The notes: generated by a model from the letters alone, not told the origin. DNA of 64,000 nt from Paraburkholderia rhynchosiae (GCF_002879865.1 NZ_PNXY01000011.1:124001-188000), one strand, 5' to 3'. Counted from the stretch's first letter, positions 54,516-64,000 are shown. Translations and numbers: made by a program.

Positions 54516-55793
54516 TTACAGGTCGAGCAGCAGGCGCGCCGGGTCTTCCAGCGCGTCCTTCATGGCAACCAGCGACAGCACGGCTTCACGGCCGTCGATG
54601 ATCCGGTGGTCGTACGAGAGCGCCAGATAGTTCATCGGACGGATCACGATCTGGCCGTTTTCGACCACAGCGCGTTCCTTCGTGGCGTGCACGCCCAGAA
54701 TCGCGGACTGCGGCGGGTTGATGATCGGCGTGGACAGCATCGAACCGAACACACCGCCGTTCGAGATGGAGAACGTACCGCCGGTCATTTCCTCGATCGA
54801 CAGCTTGCCGTCTTTCGCCTTCTGGCCGAATTCGGCGATCTTCTTCTCGATTTCGGCGAGGCTCAGCTGATCCGCGTTACGCAGGATCGGCACCACCAGA
54901 CCGCGCGGCGAACCGACAGCGATACCGATGTCGAAATAGCCGTGATAGACGATGTCGTTACCGTCGATCGACGCGTTCACCAGCGGGAACTTCTTCAGCG
55001 CGTGAACGGCCGCCTTCACGAAGAAGGACATGAAGCCGAGCTTCACGCCATGTTCCTTCTCGAACTTGTCCTTGTACTTGTTGCGCAGGTCCATCACCGG
55101 CGCCATGTTCACTTCGTTGAACGTGGTCAGGATGGCGTTGGTTTGCTGCGACTCGAGCAGGCGCTCCGCAATACGTGCACGCAGACGCGACATCGGCACG
55201 CGTTGTTCCGGACGGTCCTTCAGCCATTGGTCGGCCGAAGCCGGACTCCTGACGTCCGGCAACGACGGCTTGGCAGCCTTCGGTGCTGCAGCCGGTGCGG
55301 GTGCAGCCTTCGCTGCCGGGGCGCCTGCGGTTAGCACGTCGCCCTTGGTGATGCGGCCGTCGCGGCCCGTGCCGGCGACGTCGCCCGAGGACAGGCCCTT
55401 CTCCGCCATCAGCTTGCCGGCAGCCGGCGAAGCAGCGGTATGCGCACCCGTTGCGGATGCAGCTTGAGCAGCCGGTGCCGCGGCCGGCGCCGGAGCGGCG
55501 GCGACAGGCGCCGGCTTCACTTCGGCTTCGACAGCGGCGGCGCCTGCCGTGCCTTCGGTGTCGATCTTGGCGATCACCTGTTCAGCGGTGACGGTGTCGC
55601 CGTCGTTCGCGATGACTTGCGCGAGCACGCCGGCCGAGGGTGCCGGCACTTCGAGCACGACCTTGTCGGTCTCGATTTCAATGAGAATTTCGTCTTGAGC
55701 AACAGCCTCGCCGGGCTTCTTCTTCCACTGCAGCATCGTGGCTTCCGAAACCGACTCGGAAAGCTGGGGGACCTTGACTTCAACAATAGCCAT
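54516..55793 (-). CDS. odhB: 2-oxoglutarate dehydrogenase E2, dihydrolipoyl succinyltransferase
   Basis: A 425-residue E2. One lipoyl domain with Lys44 in EIETDKVVLEV, an Ala/Pro linker, a peripheral subunit-binding domain (AAGKLMAEKGLSSGDVAG), a second Ala/Pro linker and the catalytic domain with SYDHRIIDGREAV (HxxxDG). Transfers the succinyl group to CoA. 143 bp after odhA. Confidence 0.95.
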   Translation of the reverse strand: MAIVEVKVPQLSESVSEATMLQWKKKPGEAVAQDEILIEIETDKVVLEVPAPSAGVLAQVIANDGDTVTAEQVIAKIDTEGTAGAAAVEAEVKPAPVAAAPAPAAAPAAQAASATGAHTAASPAAGKLMAEKGLSSGDVAGTGRDGRITKGDVLTAGAPAAKAAPAPAAAPKAAKPSLPDVRSPASADQWLKDRPEQRVPMSRLRARIAERLLESQQTNAILTTFNEVNMAPVMDLRNKYKDKFEKEHGVKLGFMSFFVKAAVHALKKFPLVNASIDGNDIVYHGYFDIGIAVGSPRGLVVPILRNADQLSLAEIEKKIAEFGQKAKDGKLSIEEMTGGTFSISNGGVFGSMLSTPIINPPQSAILGVHATKERAVVENGQIVIRPMNYLALSYDHRIIDGREAVLSLVAMKDALEDPARLLLDL

Positions 55794-55936
55794 TATGAAT
55801 ATCCTGAATACGTATCGGGTGACGGCGCGGTGAACGACGACCGCCTGCGAACCATGATTGCCGCGCCTGAACCTTGACGGGTCACGGAACGCGGCACGGG
55901 AAAGCGCATCGCGCTTTCCCGGTTCGTCTGTTCTGT

Positions 55937-58798
55937 TTATTTAGCGATCGACGCGCTCTTGAGGCGGCCGAAAGCGCCTTCGATCAGCGCCTTCTGCTGC
56001 TCGTAGTGCTTCGCGTAGTAGCCGACTGCCGGCGAAGCCGAAGCCGGACGGCCGCTGTATGCCAGCTTCTGTCCTTCCTTCATGCCTTCCTTCAGATGGT
56101 GCTCGATGTAGAACCACGGGCCCTGATTCTGCGGCTCGTCCTGCACCCAGACCACTTCCGTCGCGTTGTCGTACTTCTTCATTTCCGCTTCGAACTGCTT
56201 ATGCGCGAACGGATAGAGCTGTTCGATACGGATGATGGCGACGTCGTTCGACTTCGATTCGCGGCGATGCGCGAGCAGGTCGTAGTACACGCGACCCGAG
56301 CATGCCACCACGCGCTTGACCTTCTTCGCGTCGATGGCCTCGTCGATTTCGCCGAGGATCGGCTGGAACGCACCCTTCGCCAGCTCCGACAGATCGGACA
56401 CGGCTTCCTTATGGCGCAGCAGCGACTTCGGCGTCGCGACGATCAGCGGCTTGCGGAACAGGCGGATCATCTGACGGCGCAGCAGGTGGAAAATCTGCGC
56501 CGGCGTGGTCGGCTGAACGACCTGCATGTTGTGGTCTGCGCACAGTTGCAGGAAACGTTCGATACGCGCCGACGAGTGCTCCGGACCCTGGCCTTCATAG
56601 CCATGCGGCAGCAGCATCGTCAGGCCAGAAACGCGGCCCCACTTCACTTCGCCCGACGAGATGAACTGGTCGATCACGACTTGCGCGCCGTTCACGAAGT
56701 CGCCGAACTGCGCTTCCCATGCGACGAACGTGTTCGGTTCAGCCGTCGAGTAACCGTATTCGAAGCCGAGCACCGCTTCTTCCGACAACACGGAGTCGAT
56801 CACGGAGAACTTCGCCTGACCTTCGGCGATGTTCTGCAGCGGCACGTACGTGCCGTCGTTCCAGCGCTCGCGGTTCTGATCGTGCAGCACCGCGTGACGG
56901 TGCGTGAACGTGCCGCGCCCCGAGTCCTGACCGGTCAGGCGCACTGCATAGCCCGATGCGACCAGCGACGCGAATGCAAGGTGTTCGCCCATGCCCCAGT
57001 CGAGCTTCGCTTCGCCACGGCCCATCGCGCGACGGTCGTTGATGACGCGCTCGACCAGCGGGTGAACCTTGAAGTTTTCCGGGATCGTGGTGATGCGCTC
57101 AGCAAGGCGCTTCAGTTCGGCGAGCGGCACGGCCGTGTCAGCCGCGTCTGTCCACTTGCGGTTCAGGAACGGCACCCAGTCCACCGCGTACTTGCTCTTG
57201 TAGTTCGAGAGCACCGGGTCGACCGTGTGATGGCCTTCGTCCATCGCCTTGCGGTACGCCTTGACGAACTCCTCGCCTTGTTCGGCGGTGATAACGCCTT
57301 GTTGCACCAGCTTTTCCGCGTACAGCGCGCGGGTGCCGGGGTGCTTCGCGATCGTCTTGTACATCAGCGGCTGCGTGACAGCCGGCGTGTCCTGCTCGTT
57401 GTGGCCCAGCTTGCGGAAGCAGACGATGTCGACGACGACGTCCTTGTGGAACTGCATCCGGAAGTCGATAGCCAGTTGCGTGGCGAGAACGACCGCTTCG
57501 GGATCGTCGCCGTTCACGTGCAGCACCGGCGCTTCGATCATCTTGACGACGTCCGAGCAGTACAACGTGGAGCGCGAGTCGCGCGGGTCCGACGTGGTGA
57601 AACCGATCTGGTTGTTGATGACGATGTGCAGCGTGCCGTGGGTGCCGTAACCGCGCGTTTGCGCGAGGTTCAGTGTTTCCATCACGACACCCTGGCCGGC
57701 AAAAGCCGCGTCGCCGTGGATCTGCACCGGCAGCACTTGCAGGCCGCTGTCGTCGCCGCGACGGTCCATACGCGCCTTCGCGGAACCTTCGACCACCGGA
57801 TTGACGATTTCGAGGTGGGACGGGTTGAACGCGAGCGACAGGTGAACCGGGCCGCCTTCGGTCGAGACGTCCGACGAGAAACCCTTGTGATACTTCACGT
57901 CGCCGGCCGGCAGGTCGTCGACGTGCTTGCCTTCAAATTCGGCAAACAGGTCAGCCGGCATCTTGCCGAGCGTATTGACCAGCACGTTCAGACGGCCGCG
58001 GTGAGCCATGCCGATGACGATCTCCTGCACGCCGCGGGCGCCGCCGTGACGCACGACCTCGTCCATCGACGCGATGAAGCTTTCGCCGCCTTCCAGCGAG
58101 AAGCGCTTCTGACCGACGTACTTGGTATGGAGGAAGCGCTCGAGGCCTTCTGCGGCCGTCAGGCGATTCAGGATGTGCTTTTTCTTCTCGTTCGAGAAAT
58201 TCGGCGTGGAGCGGATCGACTCCAGCTTTTCCTTCCACCAGCGCTTCTGTTCCGGATCGCTGATGTACATGTACTCGGCGCCGATCGTGCCGCAGTACGT
58301 GTCACGCAATGCCTTGACGATCTCGCGCAGCGACGCGCGCTCGAATCCGAAATACAGATTCGTGGCGCTGAACTCCTGGTCCATGTCGGCTTCGGTGAAG
58401 TCGTAGAACGCGGGTTCGAGTTCGGGGATAGCGGGACGTTCGCGGCGCTTCAGGGGATCGAGATTGGCCCATTGCGAGCCGAGGAAGCGATATGCGCCGA
58501 TGAGGGACTGCACATAGACTTGCTTTCGCGCGGTAGCGAGGTCTTCGCCGCCGGTTGCCGTGCGCGGGATGAAGGCGTTGGCCTTGGCCCGTTGTGCAAA
58601 CGATTCGACGATCGGGCCATGGGCCACGTCGTTGGCATTGCTGCCATCCGATGCAGGAACGTTCTGCAACGCGTCAAAATAGCTGCGCCAGTTCTCGGGC
58701 ACTGACGCCGGATTGTCGAGATACGCTTCGTACATTTCTTCCACGTACGGAGCATTGCCGCCGAACAGATAAGAGTTCGACTGGAATTGCTTCATCAT
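55937..58798 (-). CDS. odhA: 2-oxoglutarate dehydrogenase E1
   Basis: A 953-residue TPP-dependent decarboxylase. It has the N-terminal E2-binding helix (NSYLFGGNAPYVEEMYEAYL), then GMAHRGRLNVLVNTLGK, GDAAFAGQGVVMETLNL and a TPP GDG-type region, and C-terminal GRVYYDLLAHR. First step of the TCA-cycle 2-oxoglutarate dehydrogenase. AAGGTGAG precedes ATG 58798; a GTG at 58810 is an alternative. First gene of the odh operon. Confidence 0.95.
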   Translation of the reverse strand: MMKQFQSNSYLFGGNAPYVEEMYEAYLDNPASVPENWRSYFDALQNVPASDGSNANDVAHGPIVESFAQRAKANAFIPRTATGGEDLATARKQVYVQSLIGAYRFLGSQWANLDPLKRRERPAIPELEPAFYDFTEADMDQEFSATNLYFGFERASLREIVKALRDTYCGTIGAEYMYISDPEQKRWWKEKLESIRSTPNFSNEKKKHILNRLTAAEGLERFLHTKYVGQKRFSLEGGESFIASMDEVVRHGGARGVQEIVIGMAHRGRLNVLVNTLGKMPADLFAEFEGKHVDDLPAGDVKYHKGFSSDVSTEGGPVHLSLAFNPSHLEIVNPVVEGSAKARMDRRGDDSGLQVLPVQIHGDAAFAGQGVVMETLNLAQTRGYGTHGTLHIVINNQIGFTTSDPRDSRSTLYCSDVVKMIEAPVLHVNGDDPEAVVLATQLAIDFRMQFHKDVVVDIVCFRKLGHNEQDTPAVTQPLMYKTIAKHPGTRALYAEKLVQQGVITAEQGEEFVKAYRKAMDEGHHTVDPVLSNYKSKYAVDWVPFLNRKWTDAADTAVPLAELKRLAERITTIPENFKVHPLVERVINDRRAMGRGEAKLDWGMGEHLAFASLVASGYAVRLTGQDSGRGTFTHRHAVLHDQNRERWNDGTYVPLQNIAEGQAKFSVIDSVLSEEAVLGFEYGYSTAEPNTFVAWEAQFGDFVNGAQVVIDQFISSGEVKWGRVSGLTMLLPHGYEGQGPEHSSARIERFLQLCADHNMQVVQPTTPAQIFHLLRRQMIRLFRKPLIVATPKSLLRHKEAVSDLSELAKGAFQPILGEIDEAIDAKKVKRVVACSGRVYYDLLAHRRESKSNDVAIIRIEQLYPFAHKQFEAEMKKYDNATEVVWVQDEPQNQGPWFYIEHHLKEGMKEGQKLAYSGRPASASPAVGYYAKHYEQQKALIEGAFGRLKSASIAK

Positions 58799-59181
58799 TT
58801 TTACGCTCACCTTTCTTCGAGTTTCTCGAGAAATAGCGGGTTACAGAACCTTCCGCGACACGGCCTGACCGTTTAGCGGATTGCGCGAATCAAGTCTTGC
58901 TTGGAAGGACCTAAAACTGGCACCCGGGGAGCATATCACAGAACCGATAGTCCAGATAGCAGACCGATTGCCGCTCGGGCCCGCAGCGACGGGCTTTCGC
59001 GGCGATTGCCGCGCGCACCGACAGCCTTCTGCAATAAACGGGGACAAACGCGCATCAACGAATCACGAATCTGCGGCAACTGCATATAACGCGATCGCGG
59101 CGCGCAAAAATGGAAAAAGCCACCCCGGAAGGTGGCTTTTCCTAACAGCTAAAGCGAAACGGCGAAAAGCGATGCGCCCGC
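58799..59181. promoter_or_regulatory. odhA upstream region and typA 3' region
   Basis: 383 bp without a gene. A perfect 12-bp palindrome TTTCTCGAGAAA at 58822-58833 lies 24 bp upstream of odhA, in its likely 5' leader, and may be an operator. The typA terminator is at its other end. No ORF seen. Confidence 0.5.
59111..59140 (-). terminator. Terminator of typA
   Basis: A perfect 10-bp stem AAAAGCCACC / GGTGGCTTTT with a 6-nt loop, flanked by A/T runs; 42 bp after the typA stop. Works for the minus strand, possibly both. Confidence 0.85.
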
Positions 59182-61008
59182 TTAATCCACTGCGCCCTTA
59201 CGGCTCGCGCTGCGGCGCTCGTGTTCCTTCAGGTAGCGCTTGCGCAGACGGATGGATTGCGGCGTGACTTCGACGAGCTCGTCCTCGTCGATGAATTCGA
59301 CCGCGTATTCCAGCGACATCTGGATCGGCGGCACAAGGCGCACCGCTTCGTCGGTACCCGACGAACGCACGTTGGTAAGCTGCTTACCCTTGATCGGGTT
59401 CACGACCAGGTCATTGTCACGGCTATGAATGCCGATGATCATGCCTTCGTACAGCGGCTCGCCCGGCGACACGAACATACGGCCGCGATCCTGCAGCTTC
59501 CACAGTGCATAAGCGACGGCCGCGCCATCGTCCTGCGAAATAAGTACGCCGTTGCGACGCTCGCCGACCGCGCCTTCCTTGACCGGCTGATACGAGTCGA
59601 ACGTGTGGCTCATCAGGCCCGTGCCGCGCGTGAGCGTGAGGAATTCCGACTGGAAGCCGATCAGGCCACGCGCCGAAATGCGGTACTCGAGACGCGTGCG
59701 GCCACGGCCGTCCGACGCCATGTCGAGCATTTCGCCCTTGCGGCGGCCCAACTCTTCCATCACGCCGCCCTGATGCGCGTCTTCCATGTCGACGGTCAGG
59801 TTTTCGTACGGCTCGTGCTTCACACCGTCGATTTCCTGCATCACGACGCGCGGACGCGACACGGCCAGCTCGTAGCCTTCGCGGCGCATGTTTTCCACGA
59901 GAATGGTCAGGTGCAGTTCACCGCGGCCCGCTACTTCAAACGTGGTTTCGTCGCCGGTTTCTTTCACGCGCAGCGCGACGTTGTGATTCAGTTCCTTCAT
60001 CAGGCGGTCACGAATCTGACGGCTCGTGACGAACTTGCCTTCGCGGCCGGCCAGCGGCGACGAATTGACGAGGAAGTTCATGGTCAGCGTCGGTTCGTCG
60101 ACAGTGATCATGGGCAGCGCTTCCGGCTGTTCCGGCGAGCAAATGGTCACGCCGATACCGATTTCTTCGATGCCGTTGATCAGCACGATGTCGCCGGCTT
60201 CGGCGGATTCTACCTGCACCCGCTCAAGGCCCTTGAACGACAGCACCTGGTTGATCTTGCGGTTCAGAATCGCGCCGTCCGGCCCCGAACGCACCGCGAC
60301 GGCCATGCCCGGCTTGATGCGGCCGCGCGTGATACGGCCGACGCCAATACGGCCGACATACGACGAGTAGTCGAGCGAGGTGATCTGCAATTGCAGCGGG
60401 CCTTCCGGATCCGCTGCACGCACCGGCACATGCTGGAGCACGGCTTCGAACAGCGGGCGCATGTCGCCTTCGCGCACGTCGGGGCTCAGGCCGGCATAGC
60501 CGTTCAGGCCCGATGCGTAGACGATCGGGAAGTCGAGTTGCTCGTCGGTCGCGCCCAGCTTGTCGAACAGGTCGAACGTCTGGTTGATCACCCAGTCGAT
60601 GCGCGCGCCCGGACGGTCCACCTTGTTGATCACGACGATCGGCTTCAGACCGAGCGCCAGTGCCTTCTTGGTCACGAAGCGCGTTTGCGGCATAGGGCCT
60701 TCGACGGCGTCGACCAGCAGCAGCACGGAATCGACCATCGACAGCACGCGCTCGACTTCACCGCCGAAATCGGCGTGGCCCGGCGTGTCGACGATGTTGA
60801 TGTGGGTGCCTTCGTATTCGACCGCGCAATTCTTCGAGAGAATCGTGATGCCACGTTCTTTTTCGATGTCGTTCGAGTCCATGACGCGCTCGGCGACTTG
60901 CTGGTTGTCACGGAACGTGGCTGTCTGGCGGAGGAGCTGGTCGACGAGCGTAGTCTTGCCGTGGTCGACGTGGGCAATGATGGCGATATTGCGTAGGGCG
61001 CGGGTCAT
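59182..61008 (-). CDS. typA: Ribosome-associated GTPase TypA/BipA
   Basis: A 608-residue translational GTPase. Motifs: P-loop AHVDHGKTTL, RGITI switch I, DTPGHADFGG switch II and NKVDRPGA specificity loop, then EF-G-like domains and the BipA C-terminal domain. Binds ribosomes and aids growth at low temperature and ribosome assembly. ATG 61008 (MTRALRNIAIIAHVDHG) is the standard start; the frame continues to 61167 without family sequence. Confidence 0.96.
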   Translation of the reverse strand: MTRALRNIAIIAHVDHGKTTLVDQLLRQTATFRDNQQVAERVMDSNDIEKERGITILSKNCAVEYEGTHINIVDTPGHADFGGEVERVLSMVDSVLLLVDAVEGPMPQTRFVTKKALALGLKPIVVINKVDRPGARIDWVINQTFDLFDKLGATDEQLDFPIVYASGLNGYAGLSPDVREGDMRPLFEAVLQHVPVRAADPEGPLQLQITSLDYSSYVGRIGVGRITRGRIKPGMAVAVRSGPDGAILNRKINQVLSFKGLERVQVESAEAGDIVLINGIEEIGIGVTICSPEQPEALPMITVDEPTLTMNFLVNSSPLAGREGKFVTSRQIRDRLMKELNHNVALRVKETGDETTFEVAGRGELHLTILVENMRREGYELAVSRPRVVMQEIDGVKHEPYENLTVDMEDAHQGGVMEELGRRKGEMLDMASDGRGRTRLEYRISARGLIGFQSEFLTLTRGTGLMSHTFDSYQPVKEGAVGERRNGVLISQDDGAAVAYALWKLQDRGRMFVSPGEPLYEGMIIGIHSRDNDLVVNPIKGKQLTNVRSSGTDEAVRLVPPIQMSLEYAVEFIDEDELVEVTPQSIRLRKRYLKEHERRSASRKGAVD

Positions 61009-61339
61009 AGGAAACCTGGAGACAGTTGAGTGCGCCGCTTGCTCATGCCGCTTACCTTCACGAGGACAAAACCACGACAAGCCCAAAGCGCACTTTTGGG
61101 AACCCAACATTATAGCACGCGCCGGTGACGCCTTCTGGGTATTCCCGTATATCCGACGCCACCACACTGCATCCCGGGATGCAAAAGCTCGTCACGGACT
61201 TCCATCGACCCTACGTGAAAACGGGCCGATTCTCGCTTGAGTAAGGAAAATTCCTTGCCTAAGCTGTAATAACGCTTGCCCAGTCAATCATCCGGCTCTT
61301 ATAATCCTGCTTAGTCAACCATTGCATCGCACGAGAAAC
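61009..61339. promoter_or_regulatory. Intergenic region between typA and the efflux regulator
   Basis: 331 bp, no gene. For the plus strand a sigma-70 promoter is likely: TTGCCC at 61276-61281 and TATAAT at 61300-61305, spacing 18. Two direct AGTCAA copies (61282-61287, 61312-61317) flank the -10, and TAAGC/GCTTA arms bracket the promoter; these could bind the MarR regulator itself. Confidence 0.55.
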
Positions 61340-61855
61340 ATGACGGAGCCGACCTCAACTCCCGCGCCGGAGCTCAGCGAGTACCAGCTAGGCGAAAGCG
61401 TCGGCTATCTCCTCGCCCGTGTGAAATCGACCATGTCCAACCTGGTCACCCAGCGCAGCATGGCCGAACTCGGCATCACGAGCCAGCAGGGCAGCATCCT
61501 GTTTATGGTGGCGAGCGGCAAATGCCTGCTGGCGGCCGAACTGGCCCGCGAATACGGCATAGACGCCAGTGCGGTCACACGCCTGATCGACCGCCTGGAG
61601 AAGCGTGGTCTGCTCACGCGAGTGCGCAGCAACGAAGACCGGCGGGCCGTGCGCCTCGCGCTCACGCCGGAAGGCCATGCCATCGCGGCGAAGATGCCGA
61701 AGATTTTCAACGGTGTGCTGGATAGTCTGCTGAGCGGCTTCACCCCGGAAGAAGTGGGGTTTCTGAAGAGCATGCTGCGTCGCGCGTTGATCAATTCCGG
61801 CGAACACACGGGATTGACTCGTGATGCGGCAAGCAACTCCGACAGCAAACCGTAA
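61340..61855 (+). CDS. MarR-family repressor of the efflux operon (EmrR-like)
   Basis: A 171-residue winged-helix protein. DNA-binding helices: AAELAREYGIDASAVTRLID and the wing RVRSNEDRRAVRLALTPEG. N- and C-terminal helices form the dimer. It is 49 bp upstream of an efflux outer-membrane lipoprotein and an EmrA-like adaptor, as emrR is for emrAB. A promoter with putative operator repeats lies directly upstream. Start ATG 61340; the frame reaches a TTG at 61322. Confidence 0.88.
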   Translation: MTEPTSTPAPELSEYQLGESVGYLLARVKSTMSNLVTQRSMAELGITSQQGSILFMVASGKCLLAAELAREYGIDASAVTRLIDRLEKRGLLTRVRSNEDRRAVRLALTPEGHAIAAKMPKIFNGVLDSLLSGFTPEEVGFLKSMLRRALINSGEHTGLTRDAASNSDSKP

Positions 61856-61904
61856 GAAATTGCTTGCAGCGTCCATCATTACCTTCCACTCAAAGAGCCG
61901 AGCA

Positions 61905-63473
61905 ATGAAATCCCTTTCCCTGTCCGCGCCTGGGCTTTCGAGCCGGGCCGCTGTCGCCGCTGCGGTGGCAGCGCTCGCCCTCTCGGGATGCGCGAACTAC
62001 TTCGGCGTCAAAAGCGACAAGCAGATCGCGTCGCCGGGCCAGTACGAGTCCACGCAGAGTCTGGCCGGCCAGGGCGGCCAGTGGCCGTCGCTCGATTGGG
62101 CCAACCAGTTTGGCGATCCCCAATTGCCGAGGCTGATTTCAGAAGCGCTGGAAGGCAGCCCGTCCATCGCACAGGCGCAGGCGCGCCTCGCGAAGGCGTC
62201 GTCGTATATCGAGAGTTCGCGCTCGGCGCTTTATCCGAAAGTCACCGGCAGCTATTCGTGGACGCGCGAGCTGTTCTCCGGCAACGCGCTCTACCCGCCT
62301 CCGTTTGGCGGTACCTGGTATAGCGAAAACAACGTGCTCGCGAGCGCGTCGTGGGATCTCGACCTGTGGGGCAAGAACCGTCAGCGCCTCGGCCAGGCCG
62401 TGTCGCAGGAAAAGGCAGCCGAGGCCGACATGCAGCAGGCGCGTGTCACGCTCGCGGCTTCAGTGGCCAGCACCTATAACCAGCTTGCCCAGCTTTACGC
62501 GTTGCGCGACATCGCCGCGCGTGAGATCGCCAACCGCCAGGATATTGGCCGCATCACGAATGGCCGCGTCGCTGCCGGCCTCGACACCAACGTCGAGCGC
62601 CAGACCGCGAACGGCAATATTGCGACGAGTCAGGCGAGCTTGACAGACCTCGACGGCCAGATCACCGTGGTGCGCTATCAGTTGGGCGCGCTGCTCGGCA
62701 AGGGCCCGGATCGTGGCCTGCAGATCGCTCAACCGGCGCTGACCACCGGCGACACGGTCGCGCTGCCGGGCAATCTGCCGGCCGACCTGGTCGCGCGCCG
62801 CGCGGACATCGTCGCAGCGCGCTGGCAGGTCGAAGCGGCGATGCACGACGTGAAGGAGGCGAAGGCCGAGTTCTTCCCGGACGTGAACCTCGCGGCCGGC
62901 TTCGGCTTCGACGCGTTCGGCTGGGGGCGCTTCCTGAAAGCCGGCAGCCGTCAGATGCAATTCGGCCCGGCGGTTCACCTGCCGATCTTCGACGCGGGCG
63001 CGCTGCGCTCCCAGTTGAAGGGCCGTTATGCCGACTTCGATCTGGACGTGGCGAACTACAATCAGACGCTGATCAACGCTTTGTCGGATGTGGCCACGCA
63101 GGTGTCGTCGATCCGCTCGATCGACCAGCAATCGGGCGACGCACAACGCGCGCTCGACGCGTCGACGAAAGCCTATCAACTGGCCGTGATCCGCTACAAG
63201 GCAGGTCTGTCGCCGCAATTGCAGGTGTTGACCGCCGACCAGAACCGCCTCGCGGCCGAGCAGACGGTCACGACGCTGAAGATGCGCCGCCGCGACATGC
63301 AGATCGGACTCGTCAAGGCGCTCGGCGGCGGTTTCGACGCGACGCAGACCGGCCTCGTGGTGCCGACCGATGCGCCGGCACCAGCCGCCGCGGCAGGAGC
63401 CGCCCCGGCATCGGGCGCGACCGCGACTGCGGCTGCGGCTGCGGCTGCGGCTGCGGCTGCGGCTGCCAACTGA
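61905..63473 (+). CDS. Outer-membrane efflux lipoprotein, NodT family
   Basis: A 522-residue TolC-like protein. Signal and lipobox: AAVAALALSGCANYFG, lipidation at the Cys of LSGC. Two OEP domains are visible (GDPQLPRLISEALEGSPSIA and LPADLVARRADIVAARWQVE are typical NodT blocks). C-terminal tail is Ala-rich from a hexanucleotide repeat. It forms the outer-membrane duct for the EmrA-like pump downstream. ATG 61905 starts the lipoprotein leader. Confidence 0.92.
   Translation: MKSLSLSAPGLSSRAAVAAAVAALALSGCANYFGVKSDKQIASPGQYESTQSLAGQGGQWPSLDWANQFGDPQLPRLISEALEGSPSIAQAQARLAKASSYIESSRSALYPKVTGSYSWTRELFSGNALYPPPFGGTWYSENNVLASASWDLDLWGKNRQRLGQAVSQEKAAEADMQQARVTLAASVASTYNQLAQLYALRDIAAREIANRQDIGRITNGRVAAGLDTNVERQTANGNIATSQASLTDLDGQITVVRYQLGALLGKGPDRGLQIAQPALTTGDTVALPGNLPADLVARRADIVAARWQVEAAMHDVKEAKAEFFPDVNLAAGFGFDAFGWGRFLKAGSRQMQFGPAVHLPIFDAGALRSQLKGRYADFDLDVANYNQTLINALSDVATQVSSIRSIDQQSGDAQRALDASTKAYQLAVIRYKAGLSPQLQVLTADQNRLAAEQTVTTLKMRRRDMQIGLVKALGGGFDATQTGLVVPTDAPAPAAAAGAAPASGATATAAAAAAAAAAAAAN
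63429..63464 (+). repeat. Six perfect GCGGCT repeats at the end of the efflux lipoprotein gene
   Basis: An in-frame hexanucleotide run encoding Ala-Ala pairs. Slippage would change only tail length. Confidence 0.85.
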
Positions 63474-63562
63474 TCGTGCCGAACGCAACTGAGCCGACTG
63501 CAGCAGACCACACACGAACATCCGAATAAACGACGACGTTAGAAAGAACCCGGAGCACATCA

Positions 63563-64000
63563 ATGAGCACCCCCCAGCAGCCCGCGGCTAACAATCAACC
63601 GGCACAGCCAGCCAAGCCGGCACAACCGGCGAACAACGGCAAACGCAAGCGCATGATGACGCTGCTCGTCATCGTGATCCTGATCGCCGCGATCGCTTAC
63701 GGCCTCTACTATTTCCTCGTGGCGCGCTTCCACGAAGACACCGACGACGCCTACGTGAACGGCAACGTCGTGCAGATCACGCCGCAAGTCACCGGCACGG
63801 TCGTCGCGGTGAACGCGGACGACACGCAAACCGTCAAGGCCGGCGACCCGCTCGTCGTGCTTGATCCGGCGGACGCCCGTGTGGCGCTCGAGCAGGCCGA
63901 AGCGAATCTCGCGCAAACGGTGCGTCAGGTGCGCGGCCTGTTCGCCGACGACAACCAGTATCAGGCCCAGGTGGCGCAGCGCCAGGCCGATTTGTCGCGT
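63563..64000 (+). CDS. HlyD-family efflux adaptor (EmrA-like), 3' end outside window
   Basis: Open to the right edge (146 codons). Starts MSTPQQPAANN with an Asn/Gln/Pro/Ala stretch, then one transmembrane helix (MMTLLVIVILIAAIAYGLYY) and the barrel-sandwich motif DTDDAYVNGNVVQITPQVTG with VNADDTQTVKAGDPLVVLD, as in EmrA and other MFS-type adaptors. The coiled-coil hairpin begins at the edge. It lies 89 bp after the NodT gene; an EmrB-like MFS pump is expected next. Confidence 0.9.
   Translation, partial: MSTPQQPAANNQPAQPAKPAQPANNGKRKRMMTLLVIVILIAAIAYGLYYFLVARFHEDTDDAYVNGNVVQITPQVTGTVVAVNADDTQTVKAGDPLVVLDPADARVALEQAEANLAQTVRQVRGLFADDNQYQAQVAQRQADLSR

Noticed and set aside
55874..58705. A 943-codon plus-strand frame across odhA
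   Set aside because: Antisense to a conserved TCA enzyme, with shadow-type Arg/His/Val composition and no recognisable motif.
59221..60996. A 591-codon plus-strand frame across typA
   Set aside because: Antisense shadow of a highly conserved GTPase.

Overview
The window is high-GC DNA with strong RBS-driven operons and looks like Burkholderia sensu lato, most likely Paraburkholderia. This rests on gene content: the betaproteobacterial odhA-odhB-lpdA-zapE block next to typA, an Hfq paralogue with a long Gly/Asn tail, DUF2968, DUF3613 and DUF2147 proteins, and a complete tad pilus operon with an enhancer-binding regulator at its end. No rRNA, tRNA, integrase or CRISPR array was seen. The only mobile-element trace is a short IS5-type transposase-like gene.

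Layout. 1-6972 is mixed accessory metabolism: a protein-isoaspartate methyltransferase fused to an erythromycin-esterase domain (cut by the left edge), a Cys-rich copper-storage type protein, a decayed ORF, homospermidine synthase, a frameshifted remnant of a PuuB-like amine oxidase, and mmsA divergent from a LysR regulator. 7144-12157 is the most unusual block. It holds an acyl-ACP-reductase (AAR)-like enzyme, a CqsS/PhcS-type membrane hybrid histidine kinase with two receivers and an Hpt, and a convergent PhcR/PhcQ-type receiver-kinase protein. I read this as a candidate cell-cell signalling system in which a putative aldehyde-forming enzyme sits where CqsA, LqsA or PhcB would be expected. 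12567-24616 carries an MFS carboxylate transporter, a TetR regulator and a fatty-acid degradation cluster (fadE, high-molecular-weight FabG, MaoC dehydratase, thiolase, fadD, DUF1571 protein).

24613-31052 contains a vanillyl-alcohol-oxidase-family flavoprotein with a small exported protein, an ECF sigma/anti-sigma pair, a tiny predicted lipoprotein, five 49-bp palindromic tandem repeats, the Hfq2-like gene and small hypothetical proteins. 31102-44395 (minus strand) is the Flp/Tad pilus locus in the order flp, tadV, tadE, rcpC, rcpA, tadZ, tadA, tadB, tadC, tadD, DUF3613, tadG and a sigma-54-type regulator, with many 4-bp ATGA overlaps. 45071-50258 (plus strand, divergent from flp) has two paralogous Gly/Ser/Thr-rich lipoproteins followed by a two-partner-secretion type outer-membrane transporter that has no recognisable TpsA partner.

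50516-64000 is mostly core genome: a DUF2147 protein, the domesticated-looking transposase, zapE, the 2-oxoglutarate dehydrogenase operon, typA, and an EmrR/EmrA-type multidrug efflux operon (MarR regulator, NodT-type outer-membrane lipoprotein, HlyD-family adaptor) that runs off the right edge. Two real genes are open at the window ends (1-1669 minus and 63563-64000 plus).
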